Of a stretch of 53,490 bases of DNA, positions 8,647 to 18,112 are shown piece after piece. The stretch comes from Streptomyces novaecaesareae (GTDB lineage Bacteria; Actinomycetota; Actinomycetes; Streptomycetales; Streptomycetaceae): NCBI RefSeq assembly GCF_000716875.1, contig NZ_JNWQ01000048.1, positions 1 to 53,490 on the forward strand, in the 5' to 3' direction. A program made the translations under genes and the position numbers. Numbering within the stretch: position 1 is the stretch's first letter; every line of letters starts with the position of its first letter. The notes beneath the pieces were generated by a model. It did no database searches and had not been told where the DNA came from. It was given only the letters and a program-made list of their open reading frames with translations.

Positions 8647-9987
8647 ATGACCACCACCTGGCAACGCATGCGCCGGAACCATCCCCGACGACTGGACGTG
8701 ATCGGGGGCGCCGTCCTGATCTCGATCGTCGGAGTCGGCGCCACGATCGACCAGACCGGTCACGTCAGCAGCCCGGAGCCGGTCTCCGGCCTCCTCGGGC
8801 TGGTCTCCGCCCTCGCCGTGTTCGGCCACCGCCGCCACCCGCGCTCGGTCACCGCCGTCACCCTGGGCTGCACCGTCCTGCTCGCGCTCACCAGCCCCCG
8901 GCTGACCATCGCCCTGGCCGCCCCGCTGCTCTGCGCCCTCTACTTCCTCGCCGTTCGCACCGACCGCTCCACCGCGCTGCGCGCCTCCATCCTCAGCGCC
9001 GTCCTGCTCACCGGGATCGCGCTGACCGTCGACACCGGCGGGTCCATCGGCGAACGGCTCGGCGTCCTCGCCTGGGCCCTGCTGCCCGGCGCCCTCGGCG
9101 ACTCCATCCGCAACCGCCGCGCCCACCTCGCGGCCATCGAGGAGCGCGCCGAACGCGCCGAACGCACCCGCGAGGAGGAGGCCCGCCGCCGGGTCGCCGA
9201 CGAACGGATCCGGATCGCCCGCGACCTGCACGACGTCGTCGCCCACCACATCGCCCTCGCCAACGCCCAGGCCGGCATCGCCGTCCACCTCATGGACAGC
9301 CACCCCGTCCAGGCCCGCGAAGTGCTCAGCCACATCACCGACGCCACCGGCTCCGCCCTGCAGGAGCTGCGCGCCACCGTCGGCCTGCTGCGCCGCGCCG
9401 AGGAGCCGGCCCCGCTCGAACCCACCCCGGGCCTGGACCGGCTGCCCGAGCTGATCGGCTCCTTCGAACGGGCCGGGCTGGCGGTCCGGCTCACCGTCCG
9501 GGGCGAGGCCCGCCCGCTCTCGCCCGGCGTCGACCTCACCGCCTTCCGGATCGTCCAGGAGTCGCTGACCAACGTCGCCAAGCACGCCCACGGCGCCGAC
9601 GCCGAAGTCACCCTCGCCTACAGCGAAAGCCGCGTCGCGGTCAGCGTCGCCAACGGCCGCCCGACCGCGACCGGCCGCCCCCGCGCCGCGCTGCTGCCCC
9701 AGCCCGCCCCCGGCGAGAGCGGATTCGGCCTGATCGGCATGCGCGAGCGGGCCGGCGCGGTGGGCGGCCGGCTCGCCGCCGACCCACGGCCCGACGGCGG
9801 CTTCCTGGTCACCGCCGAGCTGCCCCTGCGCACCGGCGCCCGCGACGACGGCCCGGTACACGAGGCCCTCGCCGGCGGCCAGCGGACCGGCGGCCGGCAC
9901 ACCGGCCGGAACACTGTTCAGGACACCGGCCGGGACGAGGCCGAGGGACAAGATCGCGCCGTTCGAGAGGACAGGGAGCACGCATGA
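8647..9987 (+). CDS. NarL-type sensor histidine kinase
   Basis: 446 residues. About four membrane helices lie in residues 18-150, with no sizable extracytoplasmic sensor domain, so signals are probably sensed in the membrane. A coiled-coil linker (160-185) precedes the HisKA_3 dimerisation domain with His195 in RDLHDVVAHH. The HATPase_c domain has the N box IVQESLTNVAKHAHG and the G box SGFGLIGMRERAGAVGG. The last 60 residues are low-complexity. Its stop overlaps the response regulator start by 4 bases (ATGA), so the pair is translationally coupled. The preceding MMPL exporter is the likely output or sensing partner. Confidence 0.92.
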   Translation: MTTTWQRMRRNHPRRLDVIGGAVLISIVGVGATIDQTGHVSSPEPVSGLLGLVSALAVFGHRRHPRSVTAVTLGCTVLLALTSPRLTIALAAPLLCALYFLAVRTDRSTALRASILSAVLLTGIALTVDTGGSIGERLGVLAWALLPGALGDSIRNRRAHLAAIEERAERAERTREEEARRRVADERIRIARDLHDVVAHHIALANAQAGIAVHLMDSHPVQAREVLSHITDATGSALQELRATVGLLRRAEEPAPLEPTPGLDRLPELIGSFERAGLAVRLTVRGEARPLSPGVDLTAFRIVQESLTNVAKHAHGADAEVTLAYSESRVAVSVANGRPTATGRPRAALLPQPAPGESGFGLIGMRERAGAVGGRLAADPRPDGGFLVTAELPLRTGARDDGPVHEALAGGQRTGGRHTGRNTVQDTGRDEAEGQDRAVREDREHA

Positions 9988-10661
9988 CCATCCGGGTACT
10001 GCTCGCCGACGACCAGGCCCTGCTGCGCGGCGCCTTCCGCCTGCTGATCGACGCGGAGGAGGACATGGAGGTGGTCGGCGAGGCCGCCGACGGCCGTCAA
10101 GCCGTCGAGCTCGCCCGCGCCACCAGGCCCGACATCGTCCTGATGGACATCCGGATGCCCGGCGCCGACGGCCTCGGCGCCACCGCCGAGATCTGCGGCG
10201 ACGAGGAGCTGTCCGGCACCCGGGTGCTCATCCTCACCACCTTCGAGATCGACGAGTACGTGGCCCAGGCGCTGCGCGCCGGCGCCGGCGGCTTCCTCGG
10301 CAAGGGCGCGGACCCGAAGGAACTGCTCGCCGCCGTCCGCACCGTCGCGGCCGGCGACCCCCTGCTCTCGCCCGCCGCCACCCGGGCCGTGATCGACCAG
10401 CTCCTGGCCCAGCCCGATTCCACGGCCGCCGGCCCGGCGAGCAAACGGCTCTCCGTCCTCACCGCCCGCGAGCGCGAGGTGATGTCGATGGCCGCCACCG
10501 GGCTCACCAACGAGGAGATCGCCGAGCGGATGTTCGTCAGCCCGTTCACCGTCCGCACCCATGTGCACCGGGCGATGGCCAAGCTCGACGCCCGCGACCG
10601 CGCCCAACTGGTCGCGATCGCCTACCAGTCCGGCCTGGTCCCGCCCGGCCGTCCGTCCTGA
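9984..10661 (+). CDS. NarL/FixJ family response regulator
   Basis: 225 residues. The receiver domain has acidic residues Asp9/Asp10, phospho-acceptor Asp55 (VLMDIRMPG) and the conserved Thr and Lys positions (ILTTFE, FLGKGAD). The LuxR-type helix-turn-helix is near residues 153-215 (LTAREREVMSMAATGLTNEEIA). It overlaps the kinase gene by ATGA. Likely target sites are the dyads upstream of the MMPL gene, because no other divergent promoter is close. The order exporter-kinase-regulator suggests it activates its own exporter. Confidence 0.93.
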   Translation: MTIRVLLADDQALLRGAFRLLIDAEEDMEVVGEAADGRQAVELARATRPDIVLMDIRMPGADGLGATAEICGDEELSGTRVLILTTFEIDEYVAQALRAGAGGFLGKGADPKELLAAVRTVAAGDPLLSPAATRAVIDQLLAQPDSTAAGPASKRLSVLTAREREVMSMAATGLTNEEIAERMFVSPFTVRTHVHRAMAKLDARDRAQLVAIAYQSGLVPPGRPS

Positions 10662-10811
10662 GTAATCGCGCCGGGTGAACCGATTTCCTGCTGAGTGTTC
10701 GTCATATTTCCGCAGCAGAAACGGATCGGGCCCCGGGCCTGGCCGAAAACACCCTCCGAACTGGTGTATCAGCGAGTAGTCTGCCGATGACTCAGAATGA
10801 GGAGGATGTTC

Positions 10812-11462
10812 GTGGAAACCAAGGACACGGCCGGCGAGGTGCGGATTCTCCAGCCGTTGCCCGGGCGTACGGCGGACCAATCGCAGGCGTTCGACCTTCG
10901 GCTCGCGCGCCTGCTCCGCCTGATCGGGACCGAGGTCGCACCCGGGCCCGACTACCAGAGTGCGGCCCGCTGGGAGGTCCACAAGGCACTCTCCGGGCGG
11001 TCCGACCTGCCCGAGGAGTACTTCGAGGCGCTGGTGGAGGCGGCGGTCCACGACCCCAACCCGAGCTTCAACCGGCGCTTCGTCGAGCCCGCCCTGCTCG
11101 CCTTCGGGCAGCGCCGGGTCCGGCTCGCCCTGCTCGGCTACCTGCGCACCGGCACCAACCCGGAGCGCGCCGGCGCCGCCCGGGCCTGGTACTGGACGGC
11201 CCTGTCGGTCGGCGACGGCCGCAACGGCGCCGCCGCCGACGAGGGCGCGAGCGTCCGGGACACCTGGTACGAGACCGCGCTGCGGGAGTTCGTCGCCAAC
11301 GAGGACCTGGACGTCCGCCGGTGCATCCTCCCCGGTCTCCCGCTCGTGCGGCGCGCCTACCCCGCGGAGCTGCACGGCCTGATGGAGGCGGCGGTCGCCA
11401 TCGCCCGCACGCACCCCGACGAGTACATCCGCCACCGCGCCGAGATCCAGGTCGGCCTCTGA
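10812..11462 (+). CDS. Conserved-looking protein of unknown function, helical
   Basis: 216 residues, not recognised as a named family. The mostly alpha-helical sequence has Leu/Ala-rich helices and a repeated fold feel (FNRRFVEPALLAFGQRRVRLALLGYL), loosely like HEAT or Armadillo helices. No signal peptide or membrane helix. ATGs at 10797 and 10806 are in frame, but GAGGAGG at 10799-10805 overlaps or abuts them and is correctly spaced (6 bases) for GTG 10812, so that start is chosen. A separate promoter is expected in the 150-base gap after the response regulator. A hairpin follows 12 bases after the stop. Confidence 0.75.
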   Translation: METKDTAGEVRILQPLPGRTADQSQAFDLRLARLLRLIGTEVAPGPDYQSAARWEVHKALSGRSDLPEEYFEALVEAAVHDPNPSFNRRFVEPALLAFGQRRVRLALLGYLRTGTNPERAGAARAWYWTALSVGDGRNGAAADEGASVRDTWYETALREFVANEDLDVRRCILPGLPLVRRAYPAELHGLMEAAVAIARTHPDEYIRHRAEIQVGL

Positions 11463-11474
11463 CCCTCGGGCGGC

Positions 11475-11515
11475 CCCGCTCCGGGACCGGGCCCACGATG
11501 CGTACCCGGAGCGGG
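11475..11515 (+). terminator. GC-rich hairpin terminator
   Basis: CCCGCTCCGGG (11475-11485) pairs perfectly with CCCGGAGCGGG (11505-11515), 12 bases downstream of the preceding stop. A second perfect dyad, CGATTCGCC (11534-11542) with GGCGAATCG (11551-11559), follows and may assist or act for the opposite strand. Confidence 0.6.
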
Positions 11516-11692
11516 AATTCCCGCCCCGCCGCTCGATTCGCCCACGATCCGGCGAATCGCGTGCCAACCGGCTTTCCCCGCCTGTCGATTCGTGAACCGG
11601 CCGTCCGATCACGCCGACGTCGGATACCTGGCCGACCTCGGCGGCCTCGGTGAACCCCGCCAGTCCCCGCCGGACGCCGCGTCAGTCCTGTG

Positions 11693-12134
11693 TCAGGAAA
11701 GGTCCAGCGCCTGCCGGAGGTTGTGCTCGGCGATGGCGGCCATGGCAGCCCGGTCGGGGAAGTCCCCGTCGAGCAGCCGCAGCGGCCCCGCGGTCAACGA
11801 CAGGCGCTGGGCGAGCAGGTAGAGGGCGAGCCGGTCCTCGTCCAGCCCGTCGGCCGCCACGGGGCCGCGCGTGCGCGGCTTCGAACAGGTCCAGCCCGAG
11901 CCCGGGCGAGAACGGGTCGCTGAGGTCGTCGTCGCCCTCGGCCGCCGGCCAGTAGTTCTCGGCGTCCTCCCAGAGATAGGCGATCGCCGTCGTGGCATCG
12001 TCCATCACCAGGCGGTACACGCCCTTCTTGCTCCCGCCCGCGACCCGCTCGGCGGCCGCCAGCCGCCGCCCACCGCCCAGTGCGGCCCGCGCCGCACCCG
12101 CCAACCGCTCCCGCACCCCTGCCCTGGGTGCCAC
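11693..12134 (-). pseudogene. Internally deleted aminoglycoside-phosphotransferase-like remnant
   Basis: Two frames carry parts of one protein. The frame opening at GTG 12134 reads an N-terminal lobe (GGSKKGVYRLVMDDATTAIAYLWEDAENYWP, here split: GGSKKGVYRLVMDD then AYLWEDAENYW) ending at GLDLFEAAHAR. The next frame, ending at 11693, reads DGLDEDRLALYLLAQRLSL and AGPLRLLDGDFPDR, which matches the C-terminal helices seen in APH-type phosphotransferases. The middle, including the catalytic HGD..N and DxE/DxD loops (about 150-180 residues), is absent; the junction is near 11859-11868. The family assignment is from memory of the family's ends. A deletion with frame loss is the simplest explanation. 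Confidence 0.65.
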
Positions 12135-12435
12135 GTTCCCGACCCCTCTCCACCCGCCACGACCCGCGCACCCTACGGCAGCGCCGATCCGGGGGCGAAG
12201 GATTTCCGTCGCCGCGCAGGAAGTCGACCCCGCCGACTTCTCGCGCCCCTGCCGGCGGACAGCCTGAAAGCCCAGGTCAACGCCCCGGTGGCGGTTGGCC
12301 GGGCCGCCCCCGTAGGTCCCTTTCGTCTCACCGTGCGCCCCGGGGGCTCACCGAGCGCCCCCGCCCGTCCGGGCGCAGGATGGAAGCCCCGGGGCAGTGA
12401 GCGGGCGGTGCATCCGGCGACGGGAGGTCCGGGCC
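12135..12435. other. Intergenic region, no gene seen
   Basis: About 300 bases between the phosphotransferase remnant and the PRC-barrel gene. GGTCCCTTT near 12317 resembles one half of a dormancy-type (DevR/OsdR) box, but the other half is not matched. A GGGGGCTC/GAGCGCCCCC imperfect hairpin lies near 12342-12362. Nothing else is convincing. Confidence 0.4.
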
Positions 12436-13133
<698 letters not shown>

Positions 13134-13183
13134 CGGCCGGTACGCACCCACGGGCCGGCGCGCGACGCCGGGCACACGCACAC

Positions 13184-13216
13184 GAGGGCCGCGACGGATC
13201 ACCCGGCGCGGCCCTC
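13184..13216 (+). terminator. Hairpin terminator after CstR-like gene
   Basis: GAGGGCCGCG (13184-13193) pairs perfectly with CGCGGCCCTC (13207-13216) around a 13-base loop, 50 bases after the repressor stop. Confidence 0.6.
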
Positions 13217-13393
13217 GCCGCGTACCCGCCCGCCTCGCCGCACAGCCACACACCCGCCCGCCTGCCTCGGCCGTCTCGCTCGCCCCGCCCAGCCCCGCCC
13301 GCTCCGCCCGCCTGACGAAGTTCCCGAACCGCCCGACGCTCCGTCATGCGACGTTCACGCGCAGGTCGCTGGCCTTCGGATGAATGAGCCCGC

Positions 13394-13417
13394 CCACAGT
13401 TGTACAGCCAACTGTGG
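13394..13417 (+). promoter_or_regulatory. Perfect 9-base dyad upstream of EEP/phospholipase genes
   Basis: CCACAGTTG (13394-13402) and CAACTGTGG (13409-13417) with a 6-base spacer, about 95 bases before the GTG of the EEP gene. It is A/T-richer than its surroundings and could be an operator for the two-gene unit. No known regulator motif is recognised. Confidence 0.45.
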
Positions 13418-13512
13418 CGCCCTCCTTCTCCCAGCCTCCGTGACCAGCCGTACCCGACCCCGGCGAACCGTCCCCCCGGCGGACCGGGGCCCGGCCGGCG
13501 GACAGGACAACC

Positions 13513-14955
13513 GTGGCCGCAGGCAGCGCCCTGACCATCACCTCATCCACCCCCACCAGCCCCACCGAAGGCGACCGGCTGACCTTCCACTGGACCACCG
13601 ACGCCCCCGACGCCAAGAACTGGGTCGGCATCTACGACGGCAGCCGCCAACCCGGTACCGGCTCCTCGCTCCTGTGGAAGTACACCCCGGGCGCCTCCGG
13701 GGACGTCCAGCTCGACACCTCCGCGCTGACCGGCGGCCCGTACACCGCCTATCTGCTCGCCAAGGACGGCTACGGCATCCTGGCCCGGACCGCCCCGTTC
13801 GACTTCCGCCCCAAGCCCGCCGTCGTCCGCCCGCACGCCGCTGTCGACTCCCTCACCGCCACGCCCGTCGCCCCGGGCGCCGCCGTGCGGATCAGGCTCG
13901 GCGGCCTCTGGTCCCGCCCGGCCGGCAACTCGCCCGGCTCCGCCGTCTTCCGCAAGCTCGGCGGCCCGGCCTGGGCCTCGGTGGGCGCCGACGGCACGCT
14001 CACCGGCACCGCCCCCGCCGCCCCCGGCCGCAACCCCGAGCCGGTCGTCGTCGGCGTCAAGGACAGCGCGGGCGCCACCGACACCGTCACCGTCCTGGTC
14101 CCCGTCGTCGACCCGGCCGACCGGCCCCGCCTCAAGGCGGCCAGCTGGAACCTGCACGACGCGGGCGCGGCCTACACCGACGCGCTGGAGAAGCAGTTGC
14201 GCGTGGTCCTCGCCCAGGGCCTGGACGTGCTCGCCCTCCAGGAGACGGCAGGGGAGCGGGCCAAGGCCCTGGCCGACGCCCTCGGCTGGTACGCCTACCA
14301 GAGCCCGGGCAGCGTCGGCATCCTCAGCCGCCACCCGCTCGCGGACGTCACGGCGCCGACCGCCGACCTGCCCGCCGCCGCGGCCACCCTCCAACTGCCC
14401 GGCGGCCGCAGCGTCCGCTTCTGGGCCGCGCACCTGGACGAGGCGGGCTACGGCCCGTACGCCGTCCAGGACGGCCGGACCGCCGCCCAGACCGAGGCCG
14501 CCGAGAACGGCTCGCTGCGGCTGAAGCAGGCCAGGGCGCTCGCGGCGGCCGTGGGCGCGGACATCGCCCGGCACGTCCCGGTCGTGCTGGCCGGTGCGCT
14601 CTCCTCACCCTCCCACCTGGACTGGACGGCCGCGACCGCCGCCGCCCACGGTGGGGTCGGCCCGTTGGACTGGCCGGTCACCGTCGCCCTGGAGGCCGCC
14701 GGGCTGACCGACGCCTTCCGCGAGGAGTACCGCGACCCGGCGAAGGCCCCGGGCACCACCTGGTCGCCGACCCGCACCCGGCGCGGCGACCGGCCCGAGC
14801 CGCAGGACCGCATCGACTACGTCCAGTACGCCGGCCCGTTGAAGCTGGTCGAGGCGCACACCCTGGTCGCCGACTGGCCGCAGCCCGAGCCGAACGCGGC
14901 CGGCAACGAGTGGCCCTCCGACACCGCCGCCGCCGTCGCCACCTTCCAGCTCTGA
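13513..14955 (+). CDS. EEP-fold (endonuclease/exonuclease/phosphatase) protein, catalytic motifs altered
   Basis: 480 residues. Residues 5-105 and about 110-195 look like two beta-sandwich domains (WVGIYDG; a putative-Ig type ending VVVGVKDSAGATDTVTV). The EEP domain follows: SWNLHDAG, DVLALQET, GILSRHPL, AAHLD, QDRIDYV are present. The GDFN-type motif reads GALSSP and the terminal SDH reads SDT, so the Asp/Asn pair and the catalytic His are missing. It starts at GTG 13513; an in-frame stop at 13441 leaves no room for a signal peptide. It precedes a Tat-exported phospholipase C by 30 bases and is probably co-transcribed. Enzyme activity is doubtful. Confidence 0.78.
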   Translation: MAAGSALTITSSTPTSPTEGDRLTFHWTTDAPDAKNWVGIYDGSRQPGTGSSLLWKYTPGASGDVQLDTSALTGGPYTAYLLAKDGYGILARTAPFDFRPKPAVVRPHAAVDSLTATPVAPGAAVRIRLGGLWSRPAGNSPGSAVFRKLGGPAWASVGADGTLTGTAPAAPGRNPEPVVVGVKDSAGATDTVTVLVPVVDPADRPRLKAASWNLHDAGAAYTDALEKQLRVVLAQGLDVLALQETAGERAKALADALGWYAYQSPGSVGILSRHPLADVTAPTADLPAAAATLQLPGGRSVRFWAAHLDEAGYGPYAVQDGRTAAQTEAAENGSLRLKQARALAAAVGADIARHVPVVLAGALSSPSHLDWTAATAAAHGGVGPLDWPVTVALEAAGLTDAFREEYRDPAKAPGTTWSPTRTRRGDRPEPQDRIDYVQYAGPLKLVEAHTLVADWPQPEPNAAGNEWPSDTAAAVATFQL

Positions 14956-14985
14956 GACCCACCAGCCCCGAGAGGCCAGTCCGTC

Positions 14986-17013
14986 ATGTCCGAGCTCTCC
15001 CGCCGCACCTTCGTCGGCGCCACCGCGGCCGTCGGCGCCACCGCCCTGACCGGTTTGGCGGCCACCCCGGCCGAGGCCGCGCCGACCCCCGCGCCGACCC
15101 CCGCCCCCGGCGCCACGACCGCTGCCCCGCTCACCGGCACCGTCAAGGACGTCCGGCACGTCGTCGTCCTGATGCAGGAGAACCGTTCCTTCGACCACTA
15201 CTTCGGCACCCTCGCCGGCGTCCGCGGCTTCGGCGACAAGCAGGCGCTGCAGTTCCCCGACGGCACCGATGTGTTCCGCCAGCCCGACAGCCGCCGCACC
15301 GACGGCGGGGTAATGCTGCCGTACCGGATGGACACCGCCAAGTACAACGCGCAGAACGCCGGCGGCCTCGCCCACGACTGGGCGACCGGCCACCAGGCCA
15401 TCAACAACGGCGCGATGAACAAGTGGATCGCCGCCAAGGGCGAGCGCACGATGGGCTACTTCACCCGGGACGACATCCCCTACCAGTACGCCCTGGCCGA
15501 CGCGTTCACCATCTGCGACGCCTACTTCACCTCCCTCGCCGGCCCCACCGACCCCAACCGCCTCTACCTGTGGACCGGCACCGCCGGCCCCGGCCGCGAC
15601 GGCACCACCGGCCCCTGGATCGACAACACCCCCGTCACCGACAACCCCGTCGCCGACTGGACCACCTACGCCGAGCGCCTGGAGGCGGCCGGCGTCAGCT
15701 GGCGCGTCTACCACAACCCCAGCAAGGACGACCGCACCGGCGACTACGACGACAACGCCCTCTCCTACTTCAAGCAGTTCCACGCCTTCCCGCACGACGA
15801 CCCGCGCTACGTCAACGCGATGACCACGTTCGACCCGGCGGACTTCGACCGGCACTGCAAGGACGGCACCCTGCCGACCGTCTCCTGGCTGGTCGCGCCC
15901 TACCTGTTCTCCGAACACCCGGAGGCCGGCCCCGCCTACGGCGCGCACTGGGTCGACCAGGCGCTGCAGTCGCTGATGTCCAACCCGGACGTCTGGCGGC
16001 ACACCGTGTTCCTGGTCATGTACGACGAGAACGACGGCTACTTCGACCACATGGTCCCGCCCACCCCCGAACCCGGCACCCCCGAGGAGTTCACCCACGG
16101 ACGGGCCATCGGCCTCGGCAACCGCGTCCCGCTCTGGGTCATCTCGCCGTGGTCGCGCGGCGGCTGGGTCAACTCCCAGGTCTTCGACCACACTTCGGTG
16201 CTGCGCTTCATGGAGCTGGTCACCGGCGTGGCCGAGCCCAACATCTCGGCCTGGCGCCGGGCCGTCTGCGGCGACCTCACCAGCTGCTTCGACTTCGCCG
16301 CCCCGCAGTACTCGATCCCGGCGCTGCCCGACACCAAGGCCCTGATGGCCAGGGCCGACGCGGGCACCAAACTGCCCGGCGTCGCGCTGCCGGCGGTCGG
16401 CGCCCAGTCGATGCCGGTCCAGGAGCGCGGCGAGCGCCCGCACCGCCCGCTGCCGTACCAGCCGTGGGCCGACGTCGAGGTGGACCGCAGGACCGGCAAG
16501 GTCACCTGCACGATGAGCAACGACGGCGCGGTGGCCTTCCCGTACACCGTCTACCCGAACATCGTGCTCCCCTTCGCGGGCACCCCCCACACCGTCGCCC
16601 CCGGCGCCACCGCCCGGTACGTCTGGGACGCCGCCGCCACCGGCGGCCGCTACGACTTCACCGTCCACGGCCCGGACGGCTTCGTCCGCCGCTTCGCCGG
16701 CACCGTGGTCCGCGACGGCCAGAACGGCCAGAACGGCCAGGACGGCCAGAACGACATCGGGGTGCCGATCGTCACCGCGGACCTGCGCGGCAACGGGAAG
16801 TTCCGCCTGCAGCTGGCCAACGACGGGATGACGGACGTGGCCTTCACCGCCGCGCCCAATGACTTCGCGGGCACCGCGCAGACCGTCTGGGTCAAGCCGG
16901 GCAAGCAGGCCGAACTGGCCTGGCCGCTCGACCGGCAGGGCCGCTACGACGTCATCGTGACCGCGCACACCGGGCAGCGCTTCGCCCAGCGCTACGCGGG
17001 CTGGGTGCACTGA
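14986..17013 (+). CDS. Phosphocholine-specific-type phospholipase C, Tat-exported
   Basis: 675 residues. The N-terminus LSRRTFVGATAAVGATA is a twin-arginine signal with a likely cut after AEA near residue 32. The acid-phosphatase-like catalytic domain starts with VVVLMQENRSFDHYFG and includes FLVMYDENDGYFDHM and GLGNRVPLWVISPWSRGG. Two C-terminal beta domains follow (about 485-575 and 595-672), as in bacterial non-haemolytic and haemolytic PLCs. It would hydrolyse phosphatidylcholine or sphingomyelin outside the cell, releasing phosphocholine. A 9-base repeat at about 16717-16752 encodes QNG/QDG units in the linker between the C-terminal domains. Confidence 0.92.
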   Translation: MSELSRRTFVGATAAVGATALTGLAATPAEAAPTPAPTPAPGATTAAPLTGTVKDVRHVVVLMQENRSFDHYFGTLAGVRGFGDKQALQFPDGTDVFRQPDSRRTDGGVMLPYRMDTAKYNAQNAGGLAHDWATGHQAINNGAMNKWIAAKGERTMGYFTRDDIPYQYALADAFTICDAYFTSLAGPTDPNRLYLWTGTAGPGRDGTTGPWIDNTPVTDNPVADWTTYAERLEAAGVSWRVYHNPSKDDRTGDYDDNALSYFKQFHAFPHDDPRYVNAMTTFDPADFDRHCKDGTLPTVSWLVAPYLFSEHPEAGPAYGAHWVDQALQSLMSNPDVWRHTVFLVMYDENDGYFDHMVPPTPEPGTPEEFTHGRAIGLGNRVPLWVISPWSRGGWVNSQVFDHTSVLRFMELVTGVAEPNISAWRRAVCGDLTSCFDFAAPQYSIPALPDTKALMARADAGTKLPGVALPAVGAQSMPVQERGERPHRPLPYQPWADVEVDRRTGKVTCTMSNDGAVAFPYTVYPNIVLPFAGTPHTVAPGATARYVWDAAATGGRYDFTVHGPDGFVRRFAGTVVRDGQNGQNGQDGQNDIGVPIVTADLRGNGKFRLQLANDGMTDVAFTAAPNDFAGTAQTVWVKPGKQAELAWPLDRQGRYDVIVTAHTGQRFAQRYAGWVH

Positions 17014-17105
17014 CCCACGGCCCGGCCGCGGCCGGGGGCGCCGAACCGGTGACCCCCGGCCGTGGCTCGGCCGTCCGGTCGGACCCCGCCGCTACCGTCG
17101 GGCGC

Positions 17106-17579
17106 ATGCAGAAGATCAGCACCTTCCTCTGGTACGACGACCAGGCCGAAGAGGCCGCCGCCTTCTACACCTCGCTGTTCCCCGACTCCCGCATCACCCG
17201 CGTCGCCCGCTACGGCGAGGCCGGCCCCGGCGCGGCGGGCTCCGTCATGACCGTCGACTTCGAGCTCGCCGGCCGGGAGTACGTGGCCCTCAACGGCGGC
17301 CCGGAGTTCACCTTCACCGAGGCCGTCTCGCTGCAGGTGGAGTGCGACGGCCAGCAGGAGATCGACGAACTCTGGGCCAAGCTCACCGCCGACGGCGGCC
17401 AGGCCGGCCCGTGCGGCTGGCTCAAGGACCGCTTCGGCCTCTCCTGGCAGATCACGCCGCGCGTCCTGCTCGACCTGGTCGGCGGCGAGGACCGGGCCAA
17501 GGCCGACCGCGTGATGGCGGCCATGCTGCGGATGCAGAAGCTCGACATCCGGGCGCTGCTCGACGCGGCCGAGGGCTGA
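17106..17579 (+). CDS. VOC/PhnB-like protein (3-demethylubiquinone methyltransferase-type domain)
   Basis: 157 residues starting at ATG 17106, the first codon giving the family start KISTFLWYDDQAEEAAAFYTSLF. It has the PhnB-like glyoxalase fold: ALNGGPEFTFTEAVSLQV in the middle and DRFGLSWQITPRVL near the end. Despite the family's historical label it is not a methyltransferase. Function is unknown; members are small cytosolic dimers. It ends 4 bases before an SRPBCC gene, a frequent pairing in actinobacteria, suggesting joint transcription. Confidence 0.85.
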   Translation: MQKISTFLWYDDQAEEAAAFYTSLFPDSRITRVARYGEAGPGAAGSVMTVDFELAGREYVALNGGPEFTFTEAVSLQVECDGQQEIDELWAKLTADGGQAGPCGWLKDRFGLSWQITPRVLLDLVGGEDRAKADRVMAAMLRMQKLDIRALLDAAEG

Positions 17580-17583
17580 TGCC

Positions 17584-18033
17584 GTGACCGCCCTCACCCA
17601 CCGCGGGATCCTCTACCTGCGGGCCACCCCGGAGCGGGTCTGGCACGCGCTCACCAACGCCGACGAGTCCGGCATCTACTGGGGCCACCGCAACGTCTCG
17701 ACCTGGCTGCCCGGCGCGCCCTGGGAGCACCAGCGCGCCGACGACTCCGGGATCGCCGACGTCATCGGCATCGTCGAGGCCGCCGACCGCCCGCACCGGT
17801 TGGTCACCACCTGGGCCGGGCCGCAGGAGCGGCGCCCGGGCGGTCCCTCCCGGGTCACCTTCGAGATCTGGAGCTGGCAGGACCTCACCCGGCTCACCGT
17901 CACCCACGAGAACCTCGCCGACGAGGCCGAGCGGGCGGACGCGGAGCAGGGCTGGGCGGCGGTGCTCTCCAACCTCAAGACCTACCTGGAGACCGGCCAC
18001 CCGCTCCCGCAGCAGCCCTGGCTCATGCCCTGA
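17584..18033 (+). CDS. SRPBCC (AHSA1-like) domain protein
   Basis: 149 residues from GTG 17584. Family hallmarks are the opening LYLRATPERVWHALTNADES, a WLPGAPW segment, and the closing helix GWAAVLSNLKTYLETGHP. The fold forms a deep hydrophobic cavity that binds small ligands. It follows the PhnB-like gene by 4 bases. No ligand can be named from sequence. Confidence 0.87.
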   Translation: MTALTHRGILYLRATPERVWHALTNADESGIYWGHRNVSTWLPGAPWEHQRADDSGIADVIGIVEAADRPHRLVTTWAGPQERRPGGPSRVTFEIWSWQDLTRLTVTHENLADEAERADAEQGWAAVLSNLKTYLETGHPLPQQPWLMP

Positions 18034-18060
18034 CGCCCCGAGGCCGTTCCGCCCGTCGGT

Positions 18061-18112
18061 GAAAGCACCGGATCGGCGGAAGGCACCGGAAGCGGAAAGC
18101 ACCGGATCAGCG
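18061..18112. repeat. Short tandem repeat at the FUSC gene end
   Basis: Three imperfect copies of GAAAGCACCGGATC, starting at 18061, 18079 and 18095. They overlap the stop codon of the - strand FUSC gene at 18107. Confidence 0.6.

Larger units (their letters stand above)
13134..13512. other. Intergenic region between repressor and EEP gene
   Basis: About 380 bases without a supported gene. It holds a terminator-like hairpin (13184-13216), a proline-codon-like CCGCCC-rich stretch near 13220-13310, and a perfect dyad at 13394-13417. A short ORF antisense here overlaps the next gene and has no coding character. Confidence 0.5.

Noticed and set aside
13351..13375. PHO box upstream of the EEP/phospholipase genes
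   Set aside because: Only one GTTCACG-like heptamer is present; the expected 11-base direct partner does not match.
13380..16862. 1160-codon + strand open frame over the EEP and phospholipase genes
   Set aside because: Arg/Pro-rich shadow in another frame; the true frames carry catalytic motifs and a Tat signal.
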